Assembly (NCBI GenBank): GCA_035651635.1
Contig: DASRFK010000264.1
Span: 1-64,000 of the forward strand
DNA: 64,000 nucleotides
Origin: JANXQE01 sp035651635
GTDB taxonomy: Bacteria > Verrucomicrobiota > Verrucomicrobiia > Limisphaerales > UBA8199
Reading direction: 5' to 3'
Positions 41,928 through 50,460 of this stretch are shown here, piece after piece. A program made the position numbers and the translations under genes. The stretch's first letter is position 1, and every line of letters starts with the position of its first letter. The notes beneath the pieces were generated by a model. That model made no database searches and had not been told where the DNA came from. It was given only the letters and a program-made list of their open reading frames with translations.

Positions 41928-43487
41928 TCAGATGCGCATCCTGGCATGGCGAGCCTGGCGTTTGGGGAGGCCGGAGTGGGACCGGGAATTGATTTCCGAT
42001 GCTCCGATGTCGCCCAAGTGATCTTTGAGGAAACCAGGCTTGTCGCGGCGGCCCCCTCGTTGATAGTCGCGCCAGAGGTTCGCGGCGGCGAGTTTGGGGT
42101 CCAGTTCGAGTTCGACAGTCAGGAATTCGAACAAAAACTGCATCAACCGCAGGAGAGCGATGCTATCGGTCCGGCCGGCCTTGCCGTGCAACCAATCGGT
42201 CCAGCGCAAGAACGAATAGAAAGGCGAGGAATCAGGCAGACCCGCGCGAATTGTTTTCGACCAGAGCAACGGAGTGGTTTCCACAAAATTACCGCTATTG
42301 GCGACCAGGTCCCAGTAGCGCGCAAACCGCCGCAGGCGTTGCATAGTTGGGAAATCGATCGATCGATTCCGCAGAATCTCGTAAGGAGGATGCGGGTCAT
42401 AAACCATTTGCCATTCCGAATCGTGCCGGACAATCGGAGTGCCGCGCAACCGTTTCAGAATTCCCACTTGGATTTCCTGCGGCCCGAGGGCGACCAGGCG
42501 ATCGAAACCCGCAGCGAAACTTTCCAGACTTTCGCCAGGCAGCCCAACAATCAGGTCGGCATGGACATGCACACCCGTGTTGCGTGCGAGGAACTGAAGA
42601 TTGTCCTCTAACTTCGCATAGTCCTGACGGCGGCTAATCAGGTGCGCGACCTGCTGGTTGAATGTCTGGATGCCAACCTCGAACTGCAACGAGCCCGCCG
42701 GAAAGCGGGCAATGATCTCCCGCAATCCGGCAGGCAGACGGTCGGGAATCATTTCGAAGTGATAGAAAAGCCCGGACCGGTGCCGTTCGAGAAAAAACTC
42801 CAACAGGGTCCGGCTGACGCCCAGGTTTAGATTGAAAGTGCGGTCGACGAACTTGAATTGCCGCACGCCGCGCTCGAGTAGCTTTTGCAGGTGTGCCAAG
42901 AGCGCCGGCAAGGGCGCCTGGCGGACCGGGATTTCCAGCGAAGAGAGGCAGAATTCACAACTGAAAGGGCATCCGCGCGAGGCCTCGACGTAAATGATGC
43001 GATGGGCGATGTCCTGAGCATCGTAGAGCTCATACGGCAGGGCCAGGTCAGAAAAATCGGGCGGGTCGGCCGCGATGATTTTTTCAGCCGGCGCCTGGCC
43101 CGAGACGAGTGCCTGGCAAAGCTGCGCAAATTTCCGGTCCGCCTCACCGCTAATGACGTAATCACTCAGCTCGACGACACGTTGACCGGCCGTTTCATAG
43201 CTGACTTCCGGACCGCCGATGATGATCTTCACCTCAGGCGCAAGGCGTTTGAGGCTGGCAATCACCTGGGTGGTTTGGGTTACGTTCCAAATATAAACTC
43301 CAAACCCGAGGATTTTCGGTCGCTGCGTTAAAAGGCCTTCAACGATGTCCAGCGGGCGCTGATTGATATCAAATTCGATGATTTCCGCGGATGGTTGAAG
43401 TTCACCAAGATTGGCCAGCAGGTAACGCAGACCGAACGCGGCATGAATGTACTTCGCGTTGAGGGTGGTCAAAACGATTTCCGGCAT
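41928..43487 (-). CDS. B12-binding-domain radical SAM protein (DUF4080 type)
   Basis: 519 residues from ATG 43487. Residues 1-130 form a cobalamin-binding-like Rossmann domain (MPEIVLTTLNAKYIHAAFGLRYLLANL, then LGFGVYIWNVTQT and IIIGGPEVSYE). The radical SAM cluster motif is C173-x3-C177-x2-C180 in GCPFSCEFC, and a TIM barrel follows with VDRTFNLN, LQFEVGIQTFN and VHADLIVGLPGES. The C-terminal 170 residues match the DUF4080 layout. The cobalamin DxHxxG ligand is absent, as in many of this class. The reaction is unknown; members modify small molecules or cofactors by radical chemistry. It is divergent from the following operon. Confidence 0.88.
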   Translation of the reverse strand: MPEIVLTTLNAKYIHAAFGLRYLLANLGELQPSAEIIEFDINQRPLDIVEGLLTQRPKILGFGVYIWNVTQTTQVIASLKRLAPEVKIIIGGPEVSYETAGQRVVELSDYVISGEADRKFAQLCQALVSGQAPAEKIIAADPPDFSDLALPYELYDAQDIAHRIIYVEASRGCPFSCEFCLSSLEIPVRQAPLPALLAHLQKLLERGVRQFKFVDRTFNLNLGVSRTLLEFFLERHRSGLFYHFEMIPDRLPAGLREIIARFPAGSLQFEVGIQTFNQQVAHLISRRQDYAKLEDNLQFLARNTGVHVHADLIVGLPGESLESFAAGFDRLVALGPQEIQVGILKRLRGTPIVRHDSEWQMVYDPHPPYEILRNRSIDFPTMQRLRRFARYWDLVANSGNFVETTPLLWSKTIRAGLPDSSPFYSFLRWTDWLHGKAGRTDSIALLRLMQFLFEFLTVELELDPKLAAANLWRDYQRGGRRDKPGFLKDHLGDIGASEINSRSHSGLPKRQARHARMRI

Positions 43488-43708
43488 GGTGGCCCATTGT
43501 AATAGCGAGCGACCAGGCGAGCAAACCCATCTGGTTGACGGATTAAGAGTGCACCGGAACCTCGGAGCGCCGGCCACCCTGCCTTAACGTAACGGGGTGG
43601 GGCCTGGGTGCGAAAGGCGGGGTTCTACTGCTTGCGAAAACATTGTGAGCTCCCGTACGGTCGAGGATTAATAATGCTGAGTTCAATCTCGCGGCGCGGG
43701 GAAGACCG

Positions 43709-46405
43709 TTGGTCGCCGGCATGTTGCTGGCTGCGACGGTGGTGTGTTCAACCCGCTGGAGTTGCGGGGCGTCGCTGGGGCCAAACGAACCGCTGCTAGG
43801 AGCGGATCGGACGTTTGTGTTGATCTCCGGTCTGCCTGGAGACGTGGAAAGCGAAACCGCCTATCAAGACCAGCAGCAGGCCTGGCTGGAGGTATTGACG
43901 GCAGGTCCAAGAGCTAAACGATGCGTGGTGTTCGGCGATCGACCCTCCTCCGCACAGCAGAAGAGCTCCGTGCCGACTGAATTTTTCAAAGCGGACCGTG
44001 AGCATGTGCTCGCATTGCCGCAAACCCTAGGCGCCATTACCGGCCCGGTCCGCTTTATTGTCTGGGGCCACGGTGGCAAACAAGGCGATACCCCGGTGCT
44101 TCACGTGCACGGGCCGCGACTGACCCCGGCGGATTTCAGCTCGCTTTCATCCAAACTGCCGGATGTCCCTTCTCAATGGATCCTGATCTTTCGAGGCAGC
44201 GGAGCTTTTGGGCGCGCCTTGGCCGGTCCGGGGCGGCAAGTGTTGGCTTCGGATGATGAGACGATTTCTGGCAGCGATCCCAATAGCATGCCTTTGCTCC
44301 TTAAAGTGGTTCGCGCTCATCCCGACGAGCCTTTTGGCGAATTGATGGAGCAGTTCGGTCAGGTCACCGCGGATTGGTATGTTCAGCGCGGTTTAGCTCC
44401 GGCGGAGGAGCCGACCTTCTGGGCCGACGGGGGAGAGCTTCGGCATTTGGGAGAGCAGCCGAACCGTTTCAGAGTAGGCACGCAGACCCAGCAGGAGGCT
44501 ATCGTCCCACAGACCGGCAGCACGTCCCGTCCCCCGTCATCTGTCACAAGGCATCCCGCGGCTGATGCCTGGAGCAGCGTCAAAAGGGTCAGCAAGGAGG
44601 ATTATCCGGATGCGGACGCGGTGGTGCTGCGCTCCCGGTATATATCGGTACTGGGGAATAGTCCTGCCCTGACAACGGAACGGGAGGAGTTCGTTCAGAT
44701 TCTGAAGCCTGAAGGCAAGCGTTTTGGGGATTTCGACATATCGTTCGCACCGCCCGAGGAAGAAGTGGAATTCCTGGACTGCGAGGTGATGCAGCCGGAC
44801 GGCGGACTTGAGCGCTTAGATCCGGAATCGATCGACACCGCTGTTGAGCATTCCCCCGAAGAGTATCAGACAGTCCGCCGGAAGTTTTTTTCCCTTCCGG
44901 GGGTGGGTCCCGGCGCGGTTTTGCACGTGCGCTACCGCTCACAATGGAGAGACTTCCCGTTGCCACATGTCTCGATGGAAATTCCGTTGAGCCGCAACCT
45001 GCCGGTGCTGGATGCCACAGTAGTAATCAGGTCCCCCAAAGGTTCTTCGCTCCATTACCATCTCGAAGGTGCGCCGCCGGTCGAGCCGGGGGTTGAGCAG
45101 ACCGAGTATAGCACCAGCTATACCTGGCATCTGACCAATATCGCCCCCGCATTGGCTGAATCGCTTGCGCCACCACACCGGGCACCGGCCTTGTTGGTAT
45201 CGACGTTTGCGGATTGGCGCGCTTTTGCTGAATGGTATGCGCATATAACGCAACTAACCAGTGAAGTGACGCCGGAGCTTGAGCGGAAAGCTAAGGAGAT
45301 AACCCGCGAGGCCAGGACCCCGCGCCAGAAAGTCGAAGCCCTTTTCAATTACGTGACCGGATTACGCTACGTGGCCATTCCGTTGGGTGTTAACTCGCTG
45401 CGCCCGCATGCGGCCGCCAACGTTTTGCAGAACCAGTTCGGCGATTGCAAGGACAAGGCAAATCTTCTCAACGCGCTGCTGCACGCGCTGGATATCGAGG
45501 CGAACCTGGTGCTCGTGCCCCGCTTCACCCAGGCTCATCCGTCATTGCCGGGTCTGTGGTTCAATCACGCGATTTCACGCGTGAGTGCCGGCGGCGAGGT
45601 TTTTTGGATCGACAGCACGGACGAGGTCTGCCGGTTCGGGCTGCTCCCACCGGGTGACGCCGGGCGCAACGGGTTGGTGATCGATGGGCGAACGACCTCA
45701 CTGACACCGATACGCGCTTCCAATGCGGATCAGAATCGGTGGGCATTTCAAGGCAAGATTAACTGCGCGCAGCAGAGCAACGGCTGCCCGCTTGAGTTGA
45801 AAGTCGCGGCGGACGGCTACGCTGATTACCAACTGCGCAGCGCCTCCGCGCAAGGGAGGGAAAGCAGAGAGTTGACTCCATTGCTGGCGGCGGCGTTCCG
45901 TCCCGTGGCCGGTTCTTTCGCCTTGGAGCAACAACAGGCTACGCCGGTTTCAACGTTGGAGCAGGGTTTCAAATGGCAGGCCCGAGGGCAGTGTGTCGGC
46001 CTGCTCTCCACCGCTAACCCGGTTCTGCATTCTCCGTTTTGGGTTCCAAAAGAGTGGGACCTGGCGCTCCATGCCCGCAAATCCCCTTTGTTTCTGGATG
46101 AGGGATATCCGCTGGTGCTGGAGGAAGAGTTTCAAATTGCCCTTTCGCCTGACACCGAAATAGACGCGCTGCCGCAACCGCGGGAAAGTTCGTCGCCCCC
46201 ATTATCCTGGCGAGTTGAGTGGAAACACACTGGAGACCGTCTGGATGCCCGTTTTCGTGCCGAATTAAGCCAGGCCAACCTTTCCTGGAGCGAAACGGTT
46301 TCCTTTCAAAGACAATTAAACGAACTGCTGCAGACCTTAGGATCGGATGTTCTGCTCTTCCGCCCGCGCCCGCTGCAGGATTCATTCAAAGCCACCCAAA
46401 ACTAA
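43709..46405 (+). CDS. Secreted DUF3857/transglutaminase-like protein
   Basis: 898 residues from TTG 43709 (ATG 43721 possible), with a hydrophobic export segment. A caspase-like or gingipain-type N-terminal region with WGHGGKQGDTPVLHVHGP lies at about 110-140. A DUF3857 domain occupies roughly 310-480. A transglutaminase-like papain fold follows with triad Cys580 (FGDCKDKANLL), His620 (WFNHAI) and Asp635 (FWIDSTDE). A final beta-rich domain closes the protein. This fold often acts as a protease or amidase rather than a cross-linker. It heads an operon with MoxR, DUF58 and VWA genes (9-base gap to moxR), a grouping in which transglutaminase-like proteins recur; that supports a role in envelope protein maturation. 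Confidence 0.85.
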   Translation: MVAGMLLAATVVCSTRWSCGASLGPNEPLLGADRTFVLISGLPGDVESETAYQDQQQAWLEVLTAGPRAKRCVVFGDRPSSAQQKSSVPTEFFKADREHVLALPQTLGAITGPVRFIVWGHGGKQGDTPVLHVHGPRLTPADFSSLSSKLPDVPSQWILIFRGSGAFGRALAGPGRQVLASDDETISGSDPNSMPLLLKVVRAHPDEPFGELMEQFGQVTADWYVQRGLAPAEEPTFWADGGELRHLGEQPNRFRVGTQTQQEAIVPQTGSTSRPPSSVTRHPAADAWSSVKRVSKEDYPDADAVVLRSRYISVLGNSPALTTEREEFVQILKPEGKRFGDFDISFAPPEEEVEFLDCEVMQPDGGLERLDPESIDTAVEHSPEEYQTVRRKFFSLPGVGPGAVLHVRYRSQWRDFPLPHVSMEIPLSRNLPVLDATVVIRSPKGSSLHYHLEGAPPVEPGVEQTEYSTSYTWHLTNIAPALAESLAPPHRAPALLVSTFADWRAFAEWYAHITQLTSEVTPELERKAKEITREARTPRQKVEALFNYVTGLRYVAIPLGVNSLRPHAAANVLQNQFGDCKDKANLLNALLHALDIEANLVLVPRFTQAHPSLPGLWFNHAISRVSAGGEVFWIDSTDEVCRFGLLPPGDAGRNGLVIDGRTTSLTPIRASNADQNRWAFQGKINCAQQSNGCPLELKVAADGYADYQLRSASAQGRESRELTPLLAAAFRPVAGSFALEQQQATPVSTLEQGFKWQARGQCVGLLSTANPVLHSPFWVPKEWDLALHARKSPLFLDEGYPLVLEEEFQIALSPDTEIDALPQPRESSSPPLSWRVEWKHTGDRLDARFRAELSQANLSWSETVSFQRQLNELLQTLGSDVLLFRPRPLQDSFKATQN

Positions 46406-46414
46406 AGCCATCCA

Positions 46415-47467
46415 ATGCTACTCGAAACGCCAGTGACTATTTCTCAAACCAGAGATCCGGAGCTGTTTCCCGTTGCGGCCCATGATCCCGCTGCTGTCCT
46501 GGAGAGGCTCTGTCCCCGGATCCAGCAGCTTCAACAGGAAATCGGCAAGGTCATCATCGGACATGAGGAGATCATAGCGGCGGCACTGTACGCCTTGTTT
46601 GCGCGTGGCCACTGTTTGTTAGTCGGTGTGCCGGGCCTGGCGAAAACACTTTTGGTGAACTGCCTGGCACGGGCGTTGGAACTGGATTTCTCGCGGATAC
46701 AGTTCACGCCGGATCTCATGCCGTCGGACATCACCGGCACCGAGGTTCTGGAGGAGGACTCGGACACTGGACGACGCAAATTTGTTTTCCTGCGCGGGCC
46801 GGCCTTCACGCAGGTGCTGCTTGCGGACGAAATCAATCGCACTCCGCCCAAGACCCAGGCCGCGCTTCTGGAAGCGATGCAGGAAAAGACGGTGACGGTC
46901 GGGGGCAAAATCCACCGTTTGGAAGAGCCATTTATGGTGCTTGCGACGCAGAATCCGATCGAACAAGAAGGCACTTACCCGTTGCCGGAAGCCCAATTGG
47001 ATCGCTTCTTGTTCGAGCTCGTGTTGGATTACCCGACGCTGGAAGAGGAAAAACGGGTCGTGGCGCAGCACTCTTACGCTCCGCTGGACCGTTTACAACC
47101 GGTGTTGACGCGAAGCGAAGTGTTACAATTCCGTGAGGCGATTGCCCGGGTTCCGGCGGCTCCGAACGTGATTGATTACGCGGTTCGTCTGGTGCGTGCC
47201 ACCCGGCCCGGGAACAACGGGCATGCGCCCGAGTTCATCAAAAAATGGATTCGCTGGGGCGCCAGCCCGCGCGCCAGTCAGCACTTGATCCTGGCCGGCC
47301 GCGCCCGAGCCGCTTGCGAGGGGCGTTTCAATGTTGCGTGCGATGATGTGGCCGCATTGGCTCCCCTGGTGTTGCGTCACCGGATTATCCGCAGTTTCCA
47401 GGCGGATGCCGAGGGACAAACGACCGACGATATTATCGTTCGGCTGTTGGAAGAGGTGCCGCGGTGA
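46415..47467 (+). CDS. MoxR-family AAA+ ATPase
   Basis: 350 residues. Walker A GVPGLAKT at 71-78, Walker B LLADEINRTPPKTQAALLEAMQEK with Asp138-Glu139, and sensor 1 ATQNPIEQEGTYPLPEAQLDRF are all canonical for MoxR. The C-terminal lid domain follows. MoxR ATPases act as chaperones that load metals or assemble complexes together with VWA proteins. Those partners follow directly: DUF58 30 bases downstream, then the BatA-like gene. The ATG at 46415 is nine bases after the previous stop. Confidence 0.95.
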   Translation: MLLETPVTISQTRDPELFPVAAHDPAAVLERLCPRIQQLQQEIGKVIIGHEEIIAAALYALFARGHCLLVGVPGLAKTLLVNCLARALELDFSRIQFTPDLMPSDITGTEVLEEDSDTGRRKFVFLRGPAFTQVLLADEINRTPPKTQAALLEAMQEKTVTVGGKIHRLEEPFMVLATQNPIEQEGTYPLPEAQLDRFLFELVLDYPTLEEEKRVVAQHSYAPLDRLQPVLTRSEVLQFREAIARVPAAPNVIDYAVRLVRATRPGNNGHAPEFIKKWIRWGASPRASQHLILAGRARAACEGRFNVACDDVAALAPLVLRHRIIRSFQADAEGQTTDDIIVRLLEEVPR

Positions 47468-47497
47468 GGCAATGAACCCGGCAGTTTTTGGAAGCGA

Positions 47498-48418
47498 ATG
47501 ATCAGTGAACCGTTAAATTTATTGGATCGCTTTGATCCGAAATTGCTGGCCGGCCTGGAAGGTCTCTCGTTCAAAGCCCGTTACATCATGGAAGGCTACC
47601 TGAATGGACTGCATGGCAGCCCCTTCCACGGGTTCAGTGTCGAGTTCAGCGACTATCGGCCGTATCAGGCCGGAGATGATCTGCGCCGCCTGGACTGGCG
47701 CTTGTTTGCGCGCAGCGATCGGTTGTGCATCAAGCGATACATGCAGGAGACGAACCTCCGGTTCTACATTGTTTGCGACACGAGCGCCTCGATGGGGTAC
47801 CGCGGAACGGCGGCCTGGGGTTCCAAGCTTGACTGCGCCAAAGTGCTCGGCGCGGTTTTGAGCTGGTTTTTGCTTAAGCAGAACGACGCCGCGGGGATGC
47901 TGTCGCTCAAAGGGAACCCGGGAACTGCTCGCTTTATCCGGCCATCGCAGAAGCCGTCGCAGCTTGGCCTCATGTTGCGAGAGTTAGACGCTTTGACCTG
48001 TGGCGGCGGGGCGTGTCTGGCGAGCTTGCTTGGCCAGGCTGCCCGACTAATCCATCGGCGCAGCCTCATTCTATTCCTTTCGGACCTGTTCGAGCCTTCC
48101 GAGGAGGTGGTGCAGGGATTCAAACACTTAAAGTTTCTCGGGCACGAGGTGGTTGTTTTTCAGGTCCTGGACCGAGACGAAGTTGAATTTCCTTTTGAAG
48201 AGAGCGCCATTTTTGAAGACCTCGAGACTGAAGAACGACGGTCCGTCTCATCCGGGAACGCTGCGCGCAGCCGGTACTTGGAACGGTTTAATCGGTTCAT
48301 GGCGAACTACGAGAAGCTTTTTCGCGAGATTGAAGTTCCCCATTGCCTGGTTAGAACGGACCAAAATCCGTCGATGGCCATAAGGATGTTGCTGGCGAAA
48401 CGACGGCGGCTGCTTTGA
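47498..48418 (+). CDS. DUF58 protein with degenerate VWA domain
   Basis: 306 residues with the DUF58 signature GSPFHGFSVEFSDYRPYQAGDDLRRLDWRLFARSDRLCIKRY near 40-82, then FYIVCDTSASMGY at about 88-100, the metal-ion-dependent adhesion site of a von Willebrand A fold (DxSxS). It probably binds divalent metal and pairs with the MoxR ATPase. Its TGA stop overlaps the start of the following BatA-like gene (TTG 48415, or GTG 48421), indicating coupled translation. Confidence 0.92.
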   Translation: MISEPLNLLDRFDPKLLAGLEGLSFKARYIMEGYLNGLHGSPFHGFSVEFSDYRPYQAGDDLRRLDWRLFARSDRLCIKRYMQETNLRFYIVCDTSASMGYRGTAAWGSKLDCAKVLGAVLSWFLLKQNDAAGMLSLKGNPGTARFIRPSQKPSQLGLMLRELDALTCGGGACLASLLGQAARLIHRRSLILFLSDLFEPSEEVVQGFKHLKFLGHEVVVFQVLDRDEVEFPFEESAIFEDLETEERRSVSSGNAARSRYLERFNRFMANYEKLFREIEVPHCLVRTDQNPSMAIRMLLAKRRRLL

Positions 48419-50460
48419 GTGTGAGCTTTGCATTTCTCAATCCATGGCTGTGGCTGGGCGTGGCGGCGGTAGCCGCCCCAATCTGGTTGCATCTGCAGCG
48501 GAAAAAGGAGCGGAACCTGGTACGATTTGCTGCCGTTCAATTTCTGGACCATCAGCCGAAAGCCAGAGGCAGGCCGCTGCGAGTTCGAAATGTCCTGTTG
48601 CTGCTCTTGCGCGCGCTGGCGGTATTTCTGGTTGTGGGTGCATTCAGCTGGCCTTACCTGAGGAGAAACGATCGTCGGTTTGCGACCCGGAACAGGGTGT
48701 ACGTGCTGTATAACAGCCTGAGCCTGCAGGCCAATGATGGTTTTAACCGTGATAAGCAGCGTATCGTCCATGACCTGAGTGCGGCCGGACCGGATACCCG
48801 GATCGCGGTGTTGAATTTGGCCGGCACACCCCAGTTGGTTGTTGGGTTCAGTGACGATCGTCAAGTGGCGATGGAAAAGGTCCGGGAGCTAAAAGCGTCG
48901 TTTGGGCGGGGTTCATACCTGGATGGGATTCAACAAGCCAATGCATTGTTGGCGGAGGTCGGGGGCGGCGCTAAACAAATCGTTTTTCTGGGCGACAGCC
49001 AGGCCAACCAGTGGCAGGAGAGCCTGACGACTGCGCCTTTTCTCCGGCAGGTCCAAGTCGAGCTCCCCAAATCCCCGATCGCGCAGTTGCCGAACCTGTG
49101 GTTATGCGAGCCGCGGGCTCAACGCATCTTCCTCGGCGAAACTTCGCGAGTGAATTTTACGATGCGGCTGGGCCACCTGGGGCCGGCGCGGTCGGCCAAA
49201 GTGACTTTGCGTGCCAACGGACGCAAGGTTTACGAGCGCAACGTCTATTTGGAAGGCCAACCTCAAACGATGTCGTTGCAAGCACAATGCGAGGCCGATC
49301 CAACTGCCTGGCTCCTGGCGCAAGCTGAAGTCGACGGCAGTCCGGATTCATTGCCGGGCGACAACCACCTGTACTTTGCCGTTCCGCCGGTGGTGGAGGG
49401 CAGGGTAGCGCTCCTGGCTCGATCTCCCTACCTGCGCCTCGGGCTGGCGCCCGACGTGATGCGGGGTCAATGGCGGGTCCGGCTGCTGGACCCGTCCAGC
49501 CTCGAAGCTGAACTGTCCGCCGAACCCGAGTCGGACGTGCTCTGCTTGGAAAGCGCATATTTGCAGGGTCCTGAGGGTCGCAGCATTCTAAAACGGTACC
49601 TGGAGGCCGGCCGTGGCGTCCTATTGCTGGTCAATCGCCTTTCACCGGTCATCGATGTGTCTTTGCGCGAGCTCGGTTTCGAATGCGAAGGCGTTTTCGA
49701 ACCGGGTACCGCCAAACCCGAACACTTCCAATTTGTCTCCTCAAACCACTCGATCTTCCACCCGTTTGAATCGCCAGATTTCGGCAACCTGATGGAGGTG
49801 ACGGTTTCCCGATACGCCCGGTTGCGCGCGACCGCCGGGCACCCGCTGATTCTGTCCGAGTCGGGAAGCGGGTTGTTCTTTGAGAGCACAAAATACCCCG
49901 GGAAACTGTACATCATGGCGTTCGGACTGGACCGGGAAGAGACTTCGTGGCCCGTGCACCAGACCTTCATTCCCTTTCTGGATTTAGCGTTGCAGGCGGC
50001 TCGGCCACAGGACTTCACTCTCGGGGCATTTCAACCCGGGGAAATGGGGATCATCCAATTAGGGGGCGAGCCTCCGGTCGGAGCGGTGGTGCTGCGAGAT
50101 AAGGGCGTGGAATTGGGAAGGGTCCCCGTGAATCGCGCGCGGGCGAGTCTGCCTATGCCGGACAAGCCCGGGATCTATGGGATTACCCTGGACGACCGCG
50201 GCGAGATCTATCGCTTCATCAGCGTGAATCCGTCCCCCCGTGAGTCGGAGTTAGTTTACCTGCAATCGCCCCGGGTACCGGCCGAATGGAGTGTTGGCGA
50301 GAGGGACCGGACCGATCCATCCGGGGCGACGGAGGCTGGCCGAGTAGGGTTTTCGAGCATCTTGAAGCAGCATATTTGGTGGTGGATGGTGCTGTTGGGT
50401 TTGCTCGCGTTAGCGCTCGAGACAACCTGGACCTTGGCGAAGGAGAATTCGTTTGAATAG
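48415..50460 (+). CDS. BatA-like membrane protein (N-terminal BatA domain, VWA-like)
   Basis: 681 residues. The N terminus FLNPWLWLGVAAVAAPIWLHLQRKKERNLVRFAAVQFLDH is the aerotolerance BatA-type domain, with RNVLLLLLRALAVFLVVGAF as second membrane helix. A long extracytoplasmic segment follows, including a VWA-like region without a clear DxSxS. A C-terminal helix (WWWMVLLGLLALALETTWTL) anchors the protein. Family members work with MoxR in envelope stress and assembly. Its start overlaps the DUF58 gene and its end overlaps the next gene by eight bases. TTG at 48415 is the overlapping start; GTG 48421 would avoid overlap. Confidence 0.85.
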   Translation: MSVSFAFLNPWLWLGVAAVAAPIWLHLQRKKERNLVRFAAVQFLDHQPKARGRPLRVRNVLLLLLRALAVFLVVGAFSWPYLRRNDRRFATRNRVYVLYNSLSLQANDGFNRDKQRIVHDLSAAGPDTRIAVLNLAGTPQLVVGFSDDRQVAMEKVRELKASFGRGSYLDGIQQANALLAEVGGGAKQIVFLGDSQANQWQESLTTAPFLRQVQVELPKSPIAQLPNLWLCEPRAQRIFLGETSRVNFTMRLGHLGPARSAKVTLRANGRKVYERNVYLEGQPQTMSLQAQCEADPTAWLLAQAEVDGSPDSLPGDNHLYFAVPPVVEGRVALLARSPYLRLGLAPDVMRGQWRVRLLDPSSLEAELSAEPESDVLCLESAYLQGPEGRSILKRYLEAGRGVLLLVNRLSPVIDVSLRELGFECEGVFEPGTAKPEHFQFVSSNHSIFHPFESPDFGNLMEVTVSRYARLRATAGHPLILSESGSGLFFESTKYPGKLYIMAFGLDREETSWPVHQTFIPFLDLALQAARPQDFTLGAFQPGEMGIIQLGGEPPVGAVVLRDKGVELGRVPVNRARASLPMPDKPGIYGITLDDRGEIYRFISVNPSPRESELVYLQSPRVPAEWSVGERDRTDPSGATEAGRVGFSSILKQHIWWWMVLLGLLALALETTWTLAKENSFE